This document shows positions 43,921 to 55,379 of a stretch of 64,000 nt of DNA, one piece after another. The translations under genes were made by a program, and so were the position numbers. This stretch comes from Thalassia testudinum (taxonomy: Eukaryota; Streptophyta; Magnoliopsida; Alismatales; Hydrocharitaceae): assembly GCA_037157565.1 (NCBI GenBank), contig JAZHRO010000039.1, forward strand, positions 43,648,001-43,712,000, in the 5' to 3' direction. Position 1 is the stretch's first letter. The number at the start of each line of letters is the position of its first letter. The notes below the pieces were generated by a model, which was given only the letters and a program-made list of their open reading frames with translations, was not told where the DNA came from and did not search any database.

Positions 43921-46456
43921 TGAAAGGATTTCAAAAGATAAGGGTCAAAACGTAAATAGAGAGGACCAATTTGTAAAGTCGGTCAAGATGGTCTTTTCTT
44001 AGGCTCAAGTTTTTAATCCAGACTAATTTGGGCCTAAGGATTTTAATGGTGAATTTTTATTTTTTGTTGGACCATGTTTGACCGGTCAATTTGCACAAAA
44101 ACCCAAATTAAGTCATTAATTGGGCATGATTCTCATTTTAGGTCAAAATAGGTTTCAAAGGCCAAATTGAAGGTTATAAAACCCTAGGGGATATTTTTCT
44201 ATGAATTTTAGAGGGTTTAGTTAATTTTTATCCTGTCTCGAATCTCGTGAATTAAAGTAGATTTGTTTTAGGGTTACAGAATGTCATTTAATTCCTAAAA
44301 GTTGCTATAACCCTTTTCAGATTAGATCATCCCACTTCCCTTCTTATTAAGCTTGTTTGACCAATGTTTGGACGCTTAATTACCTGTTTGCATATTGTAT
44401 TGGTGAAATTACAGTTTTACCCTTGATGATTTATTTTATCCTTTAACTCAGAATTCTTTGAGTTAAGCCTCTCTTGAGTTATGTAGGAGCTTTTTCACAC
44501 ATATTTGGATTAGATTATGCTAGTTAGGGTTCATGATGAGGTTCTCAGTAGCCATCAGACCTAATAGGGCGTCACATCTACTTGAGGGCTATCCCATCCA
44601 CTCCATTTGATCACAATAGCCCTCCCCATGCACTGAATTGTGCCAAATTGTTTAATTAATTTTGATTTGATTCTCGTGGATGATTGATAAATTTCTGAGA
44701 AATTAGTTTTTAATCAGTTTTAATTGATCGAATTGAGTTTATTTCTGTTTAATTGGATTGGATTCGATGGGTGTGAGTTAATTCATTGGATTGAATTTTC
44801 ATTCTTAGATGAGCTCGCACCCAATTTTCATAGTTGACACTGTTTTCCTTCATTGCTGGGTAGCAAGAGTTGATGAAAATCCAATGCATGCATTTGAGGC
44901 TCTTGCGATAACCTAATCTACCCTAGAGCGTCACCTAAGAGTCCACACCAATCAATGGTGTGTAGGGTTTTTAAATGATCATCACACCATGGCGATCTCA
45001 GATCAAATGCCCAAGTGGGCAACTGCCTATTTCGATCCTAATTTTCTTTAATCTACTATTCAGAGTTTGATTGATGTTTGAGATGTTTTAATGAAGGTCT
45101 GGAACCAATTGGAGTTGATTTTAATGTCTGATTTGGTTCTTTCTTCTCATGCTATATATCTATGGTGAAGGAGATAGATCAATTAAGGTTTCTTGGATGA
45201 TTTAGAGCTCTACTTTAATTTGTTTTGAATTCTGGACCTTTTAGTGAGTATTTGTGACAATTTAACATGGAGTTCTATTAACTGGAATCAGATCTGAGAT
45301 GTCTTCTTTATCACCCAGGTTTAGAGTGGAATTTGAATTCTTACATCCAATTAATGCTCAACTGTTCTAATCTACATTGGAAGATAGGTTTCATGGTTTT
45401 GCAGTATAGTGGAGTGTTTTGATTGGTGTTTTGAGATCGAATCAAATCTGATATGAACTTTGACAGTAGCAACTGCTTTGCTTGGGTTAAAATAAGTAAG
45501 TATTTGATCGTGAATTTTAAATGGGTTTTCAATGGTCTTGAGTTTGTACTAGATGTTCTAGAATGGGGTTTGCATATAACTACATTTCTAATGATTGAAG
45601 GAGTTTTTGGAATGCGTGGATTAAACCTTAGATTGGTCTGAAGACATTCTAATAGTAATAGCTACATATGGCAGGACTAATTGATGAAGAGAACATAAAG
45701 AGATCATAGTCATGTTTAGAGTTTACTTGGGTTGTACAAGCTAATTATTTGTAGAACAAGATTTGAAAAGCATTCATGTATTTGGCTTGGCTTAAGTTTA
45801 GAAATTCATTTGTCAGTAATTTGAGTATATGTTAACTATCTAAATTGGAAATTGATGTGAAATTCAATAAATTGAACCAATTTCTGAATCTGAATTGCAT
45901 TTATAATGAAGTCTGGATGTTTGTGTTGATCTAATCTTTATTTCCAGCACCTTATAGAATTTTTATGGCCTAATTTGAACTCTTGATTAGTTAAAGAGCC
46001 ATTTCTAGCATTTTTCTGAAAAATACATGAAAAATAAAAAATAAATGTAAATAAATAATTGAAATGTGTCTTAAGTGAGAATAAGATGTGTTTGAGGTGT
46101 GTGTAGTTAGTTTTAGGATTTTAGTCCCCTAGTTAGTAGAACATACCTATAGAAGTTCTAGAAATAAAGAGACAAAAAACAAAAAGAACCAAAAAGAGTC
46201 TTCTTTCCTCTTAACTTTCTCTTCTCCTTTCACTTCTCTTAAAACAAAGAAACAACATAAAAATAAAAAATTAAAAAAGTCCAAAAATATCCTATGTATA
46301 TAGTGTAAATATATGTATATAATCATAAGTTAATTGTATATAGAAAGTTAAATGTAAATACACTTTGTATATAATCTATATATATAAAATTTATGTGTAG
46401 ATAATTTATAATAAGTATTTATGTTAAGTTATAGGGTATAGTACTATTTATATATG
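43921..46456. other. AT-rich sequence without recognisable gene
   Basis: No frame exceeds 63 codons and no domain is visible. It may be U3 of the adjacent LTR, other repeat DNA, or single-copy intergenic DNA; I cannot decide. The part at 46.0-46.45 kb is very rich in A and T with 'atatatgt' words. Confidence 0.4.
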
Positions 46457-47017
46457 TGATGAGGGGTAAAGAAAGGCCATCGGATTCAAAACTCCACATA
46501 TGACCCGACAGAGGATCTGGCTACCTGACTACAAGGTATATAGATGGAACTGACACCGCCCGTCCCGCCTGAGGCCAGCGGGATCCCAATCGGAACCCGC
46601 CTAGCCTACCAAAAGATTCAGCACAGCAAACGCAGAAGATACAATATGATGGACTTGACCACCTAAGCCCTGACAAGCAGACAAGTAATCTGACAGTAGG
46701 GATACTAGAGGCTATCGAGTGTGGGTTCTCCCCATGATACAAATAGAGGGAAGAGCCACCAATGAAAGGGGGACCTTCCCCCCCCCCCCCAAAGAGGGAG
46801 AGAAAATCTTGTAATCCCAAAAATTCTAGTGCATAGTTGAGAGTATCATCCTTCCCCCAAACGTACACCCCCTGCGGTGGAACTAGGTCACCAAATCCCT
46901 GTCTTTCTTTGTGCTTGCTTGTTGATTGTTGCTCTACCCTCCTGTGCGATGGCTGATAATGGCTACGTAGTGCCTCCTACTCATATGAATCTTTTGGTGG
47001 CCTTCCGAGGCCCATCA
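46457..47017 (+). mobile_element. LTR of a third retroelement family (about 561 bp)
   Basis: Runs from TGATGAGGGG to GGCCCATCA, where a primer-binding site follows after two bases. It contains a 13-base C run (46778-46790) and a 'ttgtaatccca' poly-A-like region. No second LTR is seen in the window, so the left end is inferred from the TG dinucleotide and is provisional. Confidence 0.55.
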
Positions 47018-47019
47018 AA

Positions 47020-47036
47020 TGGCACCGTCTGTGGGA
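47020..47036 (+). other. Primer-binding site of the third family
   Basis: TGGCACCGTCTGTGGGA, one change from the TGGCGCCGTCTGTGGGA found after LTRs of many plant Ty3/gypsy elements (Tat/Retand-like). Confidence 0.7.
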
Positions 47037-47560
47037 AGCGTCAACAAAAACGCCATCACACTTCTAAGCATTCGATCATTGGGAGGAGGAGGCCTTTTAG
47101 AGCCCTATCTCAACCTCCCCAAGGGAAAACCTCCACAGTGGCCATAAACACTCGTGGTCTCACTCGCGACACCCCCCCTTCGGAGGGGCTCAATTGGGAT
47201 TCAGCATCATCACGGCCCAGAAACCTCGGCCGATCGCCCGAGGTCCCAAAGAAAACCTCCCTTCCTCGAGGCATGGCCCGGGAAAGAGGAATAGAAAGCC
47301 AAAGCTAGTGGTCTTCGATATATGCCCCTACGCATACCCTTCGCTTGCTCAGGAAGGAGGAAATGAAGGTCCCCCGATAGAAGTGCTTGAAGAACTAGCC
47401 TTGGCGTAGCGTGAAAGGACGGTGGACCCTAGCTCGTGCACCACGCCCTTAGGAGCCACCCTTGGGCAAAGCTGACGCTTAGCCATCCCAAGAGGAGATC
47501 CCACCGGGTGCTTTAGGTGGTGCCTGCCCAACGAGGGCCCGCGTGTGGATCGCTACTTGG
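47037..47560 (+). pseudogene. Internal remnant of the third-family element
   Basis: A basic, Arg/Pro-rich frame runs to 47308 and an overlapping one to 47409. The composition suits the start of a gag or leader, but there is no motif I recognise. The sequence is cut at about 47560, where a minus-strand element begins. Confidence 0.4.
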
Positions 47561-47901
47561 CCAGCCGAACAGGCTGCTATCTCCCCCAGAGGTGCAGTGG
47601 GCAGGTTTTTCTTTTATATGTGGAGGGTGAGGTGGGTGGAGGAGACAAAAAAACAATAAAAAACTAACCTTAGAGTTTATAAGAACACCTAGGTTGATTT
47701 GTGTTTGTGTTATTACGTGGTGGAATGAAAACAAGTAGGTGGGAGGTGGGGGTAAACTTATAGACCCTTCAACAGCACTTTACTCAAATCTATCGCTTTT
47801 TCTTGCCTCTTGAGAGTACCTGCAATCACAATAAGAAAGGAGAGAAGTGAGGTAAAAGATAAGTAAGGTAGGAAAAATGTGAAAAATCAAAGTGCGTTGC
47901 T
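47561..47901 (-). other. Internal stub of the minus-strand element at 47.9-49.6 kb
   Basis: Lies on the gag side of the primer site of that element, and is truncated after about 340 bp. No coding sequence is recognisable. Confidence 0.45.
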
Positions 47902-47919
47902 TCCCCGGCAACATCGCTA
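47902..47919 (-). other. Decayed tRNA-Asp primer-binding site
   Basis: On the plus strand tccccggcaacatcgcta, three changes from the tRNA-Asp 3' end. It adjoins the LTR end at 47923. Confidence 0.65.
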
Positions 47920-47922
47920 AAA

Positions 47923-49638
47923 TGTCGGTTCGGAAAATCTGTGTAAACAGAGTTGAGTTTTGGAAACCCATCGTTGTAGTGCGATTTGCGAGAAAAACTG
48001 TCAACAGATAAATTTAACTAAAACTTGAAAAGAATTCCGAGTCGAATATAGGGAGGCGGATGTTTGATTAAAAACTACGTTTGTTTTATTTGTCATGAAG
48101 TAGATTAGCTAGTCGAATTGAATCTAAACTAGCTATATACTTAAAGAATAAATAATAGAAGAAAGAGAGAGAATATTACAAATAAAGAGAAAACAGAGAT
48201 AGAATAAACGTGGATTTCATTATCATAGAGCAATGTTCATTACAACTACTTGCTACAACTACTCGCTACACTAGAAAGCGGTAAAAGAAGGTGGAGAGAA
48301 GTTATCCTCCTCGATGGCTGCTTGGAGGATGAGCCGCAACGACGGAGCACTCGGACAAACGTGGTGAGATGCGGGAAGAAGGAGAACGACAACGGACGAC
48401 GGAGAACGGGGCAGGACGACATCGTAGCGGGATCCACTTCCTGAATGGCGTTGAGAGGACCACCGTGGGATGCTCCACGAAAGAGGTGAGAAGGTGGAAA
48501 AATTATATTTTTAACTATAATGGAGCATCCCGGGTTTGCGACAAGCTCTTAGAGCTTTGGAGGTGGTGAGAAAAGAGAGGAAGGGTTGATGAAAGTGTGG
48601 GGGTCATAAGGATATTTATAGGTGAAGTTTGAATGGGCAAATAGGTCCTTTTATCATAAAACATTAAATGAGGGTCTTTAGTGATAGATTTAAGCGTCAC
48701 TAATGACCCTACGTTGCTGAAGGGCGTGCGCACGCCCCCTCCTCCTCTCCTTCTGTGCACAAAATGCTCTTCCCACGTACGCACAATATTAGCCATTCGA
48801 TCGCGAGATCAGATGGCTTAAAATCAATCTCGCTCGTGCCTTCGTCACTCGCCTGCACGTCTGATCTTGCATGAGATCAGGCGTTCGCATGCGCGTCTGG
48901 CCGAACGGTTGATCTGTGCCGTTGGCTCTTGATTGAACGACTAGATTTTGCACCTGCGAGAGATAAGGAGAGCGTAGCGTGGTGATTCGAATGTGCGCTC
49001 CTTGTGGCAGGATGCCCTAACCACTACGCTACACAGTGGTTTGAGGCACGTAGATGTTTTTTTTTGCACAGCTGATCTCGGCCGTTGGATCTTCGTCCAA
49101 CGATTGAGATCAAGCATTGATGATCACTTGGAGTGGTGGAGCGGGAGACCTTGGCGTGTGTTGGGTGGCTGGGATGGCGCCGTGTGGCGCCATCTTGGCC
49201 ATCCATCTTCTATGAGTTGTAGATGGTGCCACGGATGTTAGATTGGACTGATGGGATGCAATTGTAGATCTGAATCCATCCGTGCGGTCGGATTTGTCAT
49301 TTGATGTATGGATTTACACCATCTTGGCCCCTTGACCTTTGATCTTCCTTGGATTATATCTGATGCTACATAAGTTCGATCTAGGAAATCTTAGAGTTGT
49401 TGAACTCCGATCGTTGTCCTGATTAGATCCGTACGGTTGAATCTTCAATTCGAGGCCTCGATTAAATGTTGCCCTATTACCTGACCACAAAAAGGAAAAA
49501 TTAACCTAAACTTTATACAACCTAACCTAAATGCAAGATGATGCATATTATGCAATATTTATAATATATGATGCAACTCTATGTCTAAGAACGTGCAAAA
49601 ATAGGCGATTTATGTGATATAAACATGTTTACATCACA
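47923..49638 (-). mobile_element. LTR of a tRNA-Asp-primed element (1716 bp)
   Basis: Plus-strand ends are TGTCGGTTCGG and ACATCACA, giving a TGTGATGT...CCGACA LTR on the minus strand directly upstream of the primer site. It has 'gagtcgaatatagggaggcg' near 48040, the counterpart of 'gaggtcgaactcagggagca' in the gag-only family. It carries a tRNA-like module at 48968-49035. Whether this is an LTR pair remnant or a solo LTR with a stub cannot be told, since the other LTR is missing. Confidence 0.75.
48968..49035 (-). ncRNA. tRNA-like A-box/B-box module (SINE-head-like) inside an LTR
   Basis: Minus strand: A-box-like TAGCGTAGTGGTTAGGG (from 49031), a short tcct-gccaca-agga hairpin where an anticodon arm would be, and B-box-like CATTCGAATCACC (48993-48981), 39 bp between box starts. 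Flanking GCGTAGTGG and CCACGCTACGC can pair like an acceptor stem. It resembles the tRNA-derived heads of plant SINEs. Not a functional tRNA: the arms are imperfect. Confidence 0.5.
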
Positions 49639-50779
49639 GGTCCTAGGTGTGCTTCGCCAAGTGCATTAGGATCAGAGGCCACCCTAAGAGGTTCTCGGAA
49701 GTCGAGCGGTGGAAGGCTGGGCTCACCCGATCTTACCTAGGTCGGCTTGAGGCTCAGCATTCCAAACGAGGGAAGCCCCGTAAGGCCATGATCTTTCGAT
49801 GCCCCGACTCAGACTGTCTAGCTCACAAGCACGAGTGCAATGCCCTCGACCATGTGTCAAAGCACCCAATGAGAAACCACGGAGTGAGGTAACTCCTCCC
49901 GTGGATCAGCCGAGCGAAGCGGTGGCGGTGGCAGCCCAGCTGAAGATAAGAATACCCCTTGCTAGGCGTGCCCTTGTGCCCACCTACGGGAGAGGCCCAT
50001 TTCCACAAGCGAAGGGCCTCCTTCCTCGAGATAGTAGTCAGCCTCCGAAGGGCTGCTGTGGCGAATTGCACCAAAGGAGTTCTTCCAGAATGCACTCCCT
50101 TGGTTGTGCACCAAGCAGATGTGCTAGAGAGGAATTAGTCCCCCGAGGATTGCTAATACAGACCTCGTTGCACCAGGCAGGGGTCCCTCGGAGAACGCAC
50201 CTTCCTGGCCATGAACCGGGCGAATGTGCTTAGAGGGGGTCAGTCCATGAGGTAGGACTCGTCGCCCCCAGTCCCCATATGGCGAAGGTGCGAAAGTCCT
50301 GTAAAACACTTGAGGGACCACCTTGAGAAGGAGCCTCGGCGGTTGCAGGTATCCGATGCAGCTTCCCTGGAGAACTAAGAGCCAGGCAGGTCAACACTTT
50401 GCCCGAACAGGCAGGCGATGCCATCTTGGCTCCCTGCCCGGTGGACATCACCGCTAAATCCTGGCGGTGACACTCGTACTACCCGAGGTTCTTTCCTCCT
50501 GCCGCCTGAGTGCATCAGAGTCTAGTCTAAGGAGACCTTGGGTCGACGTCACCCCAGACAATTGAGCCCCTCTTTCTGAGCCGACTCTCTCCAGATACCT
50601 CCCCTCGATCTTCGTTTGGGAAAGAAAGATACGGTCACCCCAGATAATTCAGCGGGGCACCTAGGCTTGCTACAGCAAAGAGCTTCCTACAACAGGGCAC
50701 CCTTGAGTCCTTCAAAAAATACGTTCCCCTTGCTATGGACTAGGCGAAAGTCTCCACCATGGTGCCCGCGATCACCTGG
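49639..50779. other. GC-rich unassigned repeat DNA
   Basis: Several overlapping frames up to 144 codons (for example 49799-50233) carry no domain I recognise. The composition and recurring 'cgaagg', 'ccccgagg' words resemble the flank beyond chromovirus 2 (61553-61950), so it may be one element in which chromovirus 2 inserted, perhaps the third-family element that starts at 46457. Confidence 0.4.
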
Positions 50780-50980
50780 TGTAAAGAACCGTGCTGTTCT
50801 CAGCCTTTTAAGACATCTGGACTGTCGGTCAGACGTCTGGACACCTTCTCAGACGTCTAGAAATCAAAATTTTTGGGTACGAGCTCGCGTCTGCGCGCGG
50901 GCTGCACGCAGACAGTACCCTCTTGTTTTCTCCCCTTCTTCTCTCTCCCCTCCTCCAGCAAAACCCTAACACCCCATCCT

Positions 50981-50987
50981 TATAAAA
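50981..50987 (+). promoter_or_regulatory. TATA box in chromovirus 2 5' LTR
   Basis: tataaaa in 'catccttataaaacccc', identical in the 3' LTR at 59058-59064. Confidence 0.6.
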
Positions 50988-51506
50988 CCCCCCTTCCTCC
51001 TTTCTCATTCTCCTCACTTCACAGCCACCAGCCGCTTCTTCCCTTCCTCTTCACCCCAGCGTGAGAGCTAGCATGAGCGAGAGAGCGCGAGAGCAGCGAC
51101 GAGAGGAGCGCCATGAGGAGAGGAGGAGGAGTTAAGCTCGTGAGCTCATGTGGGAGCTCACCAGAGAGCGCACGGCCATATCAGAGTGTACGGGAAGAGG
51201 AGTGCGTCGGGGGAGTCCTCCCCGACACTGTTGCAGCCGGAGCTGCAGGCGAGGAGGTGAGATGCGGCCACGCGCGGCGAGAGCGGCGGGAGCAGGTTCT
51301 GGTTCTGGGTTTTTTCCAGAATCATACGTCTGGAGTGACGTCAAGACGACGGAGTGGACGTCTGAGGAGAGCGCTTCGCGAAGGTTTGTTCCCTTTGCGG
51401 ATACGGCCATGCAGGCCGCTCCGTAGGTACACCTTGCATGCCTATTTTGAGGAGATTTTGTGGTGGCGTGCAGGATTTGCTTTGGGAAGGCGCGGGACAC
51501 GCCCTC

Positions 51507-52201
51507 CCGCGCGTGCCGTAGTCACCGTTACGTCTGTCAGTGACCTTGGGGTGGTTGACTAAGAGTAGGATCACCACGGGGGACTCTCCCGGCCAGGAGA
51601 GCACGACGTGTTACTTCTACTGTTCGGAAAAGACTGCAATCAAGATCGTTCCCATGAGGAACATTCGAGATCAAGTGAAGGATCTGAGAAATAGATAGAT
51701 TGTGAAACAATAGAAAGACGTAAATAAAGGAAGAAAGAAAATAAAACAGCTTCTGTACACTTTACTGCTTCTTTAGTTTAGCTGCCACTCTACTCAGCGT
51801 TTCATTGACATGTTACACTCGTTACTTTTCAGGACTAGGTGTTGAGCAGCCAGGGTCAGCGGCTGCAGAGGACGCTGGGCCGAGTAGGGTCCAGTAGAGT
51901 TACCACTATTTTTTTGTGCCCTTTTTGTTCCACTATAGTGAGTAGTTCTTGTTACTCTCTGTACTTTTCTTTACTTGTAGTTCATGTTATGTTAAATGTT
52001 ATTCTACTGTTGTGGTGGTACATGCTGTAGTAGTTCTTTTTCTTACTGCTGTATTTTGTTACTGCTGGTTATATTTTATGTTGAATGTGATTTATTTTAC
52101 TGCTCTTTTGGTTACTTCCTCGTTGGACGACTAGGTCTTGGGATTAGTCGAGTCGGTCCGGTTCTCGTGTCTCATAGGGACTTGGGAATCGGGTCGTTAC
52201 A
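51507..52201 (+). mobile_element. 5'-truncated LTR fragment of the chromovirus 1 type nested in the 5' LTR of chromovirus 2
   Basis: The 695 bp correspond to the last 695 bp of the chromovirus 1 5' LTR (30354-31048), from 'ccgcgcgtgccgtag' to the terminal GGGTCGTTACA. It ends exactly at the LTR terminus, which is followed by the host word 'ggttgactggtagag'. The left junction is in the short shared sequence 'cccgcgcgtgc'. Confidence 0.88.
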
Positions 52202-53853
52202 GGTTGACTGGTAGAGTGACTTCTCCTAATTTAATTATAACCTTGAATGCATGTGTGGAATGAATGATTAAAACCTAGGATGTGGTATGAATCCTAGGAC
52301 AAGAAATATTTGAAATGTCTGTATACGTGATTGATTTACAGTCTTGAATGAGTGGATAGAAATGTTAACAACTGCCTGTAAATGACCAAAAGCTGCTTGT
52401 GAAATATGAATTACCTGTGCTAGTTAACAGTTGCATGTGACCTTTCTGTTGTATACATTAAATGATATAATTCGAGCTGCTACGTATAATCTGAGAATGG
52501 TACTGTGAATGATAGAAGCACGAGTTGCATGTCTAGAACCTGAGAATGGAAATAGAAATGATGAAACCTGGTATGGAATGGCATGAGAAATATGAGCATG
52601 AACCCTATGGGGAATTAGAAGTAGAGCTCCTGGAAATAAATGGAATGGATCTGGAAATGTAAGTAAGGAAGTGTGCTGGCCCTTGAGTACGGAGTACCAA
52701 GGAGAGCGACTGTCCCCTGTTTAGTGCAGAGTGGAGCTAGTCGCCTTTGGGTTGGGATCCGGGGTTAGGATTGGCCACTCTGTATCGACTTTTTGGCTCT
52801 CGCATACACGGTACTGGGGAGAGCTACTAGTGTAGGGGGAGAGCTAGCCACCCCACGGGGCCTGGGGTTCAGCTAGTCACCCTACACCGACTTGTTAGGC
52901 CCATTGGACAAACCAGGGTAGTTAGGTGAGGGTGCGTAGATTGTGGAGGGGCGAGACCCCTGTTTGGTTCTTAGGAGCTAGACCCCTGTTTTGTTCTTAG
53001 GGGCTAGACCCTTGTTACTGAGAGGGCTAGACCCTTGTTACTGAGAGGGCTAGGCCCTATACTGTTCCGTGCTGTACTTGGGCGCACCCGTTAGCGGAAA
53101 GGACTGACTGCGTGCCAGTGCGGGGTAGCCACCCATGCGCTTATCTCACGTGCTGTAGTCACCGTTACATTTGTCCGTGACCTTGGGGTGGTTGATTGGG
53201 TGTAGGATCACCACGGGGGACTCTCCCGACTTGGAGAGCACCACGTGTACCTTCTACTCTTCGGAAAAGGTTGCAATCAAGATCATTCCCACGAGGAACA
53301 TTAGATATTAAGAAAGAGATTTGGAAATATATAAACCAATGGGTGAAAAAGGAATAACTTGTAAATTAAAGAATTGGAATAGCTAGTTTACCTGTTAGCT
53401 TACTGCTTAGTTAGTTGGTTGCCACTCTACTCAGCGTTCGCTCACTTTGTGTACTCATAACCCTTTTCAGGTCTAGGTGTTGAGTAGCCCGAGTCTACCG
53501 CTGCAGAAGGTGCTGGGCCCAGTAGAGCCCAGTAGCAGTAGCTTCTTCTGTTGCACTTCTTTTGTAGTAGTGAGTTTAGACTCTTGTACTTTTATATTCT
53601 GTACCTTTACGTTTCTGTACTTTTATGTTCCTGTACCTTGTTATTCTTTTACTGTTGTGGTGGTAATATGTACTATAGTAGCTTTTACTTCTTTACTGCT
53701 GTACCTTTTTACTGTTAGTTGCTTAGCATAGTGAATGTGATTTACTTTCCTACTTTTTTGGTTACTTTCTTGTTGGACGACTGGGTCTTGGGATTAGTTG
53801 AGTCGAGCTGGTCTCGGGTCCTGTAGGGATTCGGGAACCGGGTCATAACAAGA

Positions 53854-53865
53854 TGGTATCAGAGC
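53854..53865 (+). other. Primer-binding site, initiator-Met tRNA (chromovirus 2)
   Basis: TGGTATCAGAGC, three bases after the LTR end. Confidence 0.95.
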
Positions 53866-54034
53866 AAGGTCGTCCCTAGAAATGAACAAACTAGCTTAAG
53901 AATAACCAATTCGCGTGCATGTAACTAGAGTAACCACCACAACGTACCTTTTGACATCTGTTCTGAGGTTCTTTTGCTAATGTTCGTTAGAGTTGACATC
54001 TTTTTGGTTCTATTGTTCGCGTCTCCTTACAGAA

Positions 54035-55330
54035 GATGCCTCGACGTGGAGTCCTTGAGGCGGGTTGCGGACGTGGCCGTGGACGAGGTCGGAGGGGTGG
54101 ACGTGCTGAGCCCGACGTCTCAGTGGACCAACCACTTCTTCCGGGTGTTTAGGCCCAGGACCTTGCCCAGCTGATATGCAAGATAGTACGAGAGGAGCTC
54201 CACCCGCTTCCACGGGTGCCTCTCCCTGGGGACGTGGAGGCGGAGTCCTCTGTGGGACAACGAGACCGATGCAGCGCTGGAGGTGGGGGAGGGGGTGGTC
54301 CTTCATTGCCCCCACCGCACTCTAACACTTCCGAGCACGAGCCCTCCCTGCCTGGAGGCGTGCTCGTTCCTCACTACACACTATAGCGACATTACGAGCT
54401 TTTTGGACAGTTCCGGAAGCTGAAGCCCCCCTCCTTCAAGGGGGATGAGGACCCGACTGAGGCGGAGGACTGGTTAGAGCAGATCGAGAAGGTGTTTGAC
54501 ACCCTTCGCTCCCCTGCGGAGTGCCGCGTGGCCTTTGCCAATATACCAGCTGGAGAGCACGACACACAGGTGGTGGAGGGCCGTCAGAGGACAGGAGAGG
54601 GTAGAGCCGACGTGGGACCAGTTTGTGACCCTCTTCTACGAGCAATACTTCTCGCAGATGTGGTAGGATAAGAGGAGGCGGGAGTTCCACACTCTCTGCA
54701 AGGGGACGATGACTGTGAGCACGTATCGTATGCGTTTCCTAGAGCTGTCCCGTTTCGTTGCGACAGCTGTGGCTACTGAGGAGTTGCGCCTGTGGAGGTT
54801 CACTATGGGGCTCCAGCCTGCCATTCGGGGGTATGTCAAACCCCTGAAGCTACCCACGTCCTCAAGAGTGGTGGAGGCAGCTATGACCTATGAGGAGACT
54901 AACCCGGCCGCATGTGATACTGACAGCAGACGGAAGAGGCCCTACCAGCCAGAGTACTCATAGGGACAGCGAGAGAGGAGGCACGTGGCACCCGCAGGAG
55001 AGCCGTCACGCTTTGCAGGGCCGACAGTAGCCTTTAGGGGCTCCCGATAGGGGCTAGCTGCCAGCACTGGACCCCCGCCCATCCGTCGGTAGGGACCTAC
55101 CGAGGGCAGGAGTCGAGTTCCCCTCTGCTATCAGTGTGGCCAACCAGGCCACATCAGGAGGGACTGCTTGTCTAGGGCTGGAGCGCAAAAAATGCTCCCC
55201 GCACCGAGCGCTGGAGGCCGAGCAGGTGGCCATGGTTCCCAGGTGCGTGGGGGAGGACAGCAATCGCGGGGAGGGTATCGGCCAGTGGTTACTTGTCCGA
55301 TGCAGAGTGTGGCTGTTTCTTCCTCATCGA
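54035..55330 (+). pseudogene. gag of chromovirus 2 (multiple stops and a frameshift)
   Basis: Starts ATG-MPRRGVLE after 'gtctccttacagaag'. Stops occur after the Arg/Gly-rich N terminus and before the core; LKPPSFKGDEDPTEAEDW is readable, then an extra base (…gccaatatacc…, near 54540) shifts the frame relative to chromovirus 1, and a TAG replaces a Trp/Gln-type codon near 54664. The zinc knuckle CX2CX4HX4C is intact at 55126-55167 in a different frame. Confidence 0.85.
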
Positions 55331-55379
55331 GAACAGACGGGCGTATCAACGCCTTAACACACAGAGACGCCAGAGCATC

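Larger units (their letters stand above)
50780..53850 (+). repeat. 5' LTR of chromovirus 2, chimeric (3071 bp)
   Basis: 50780-51506 and 52202-53850 align with the 3' LTR; the middle, 51507-52201, replaces about 420 bp of it. TATA box tataaaa at 50981-50987. Near 53003-53048 a 23-bp unit (gctagacccttgttactgagagg) is present in two tandem copies; the 3' LTR has only a related single segment. Confidence 0.9.
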
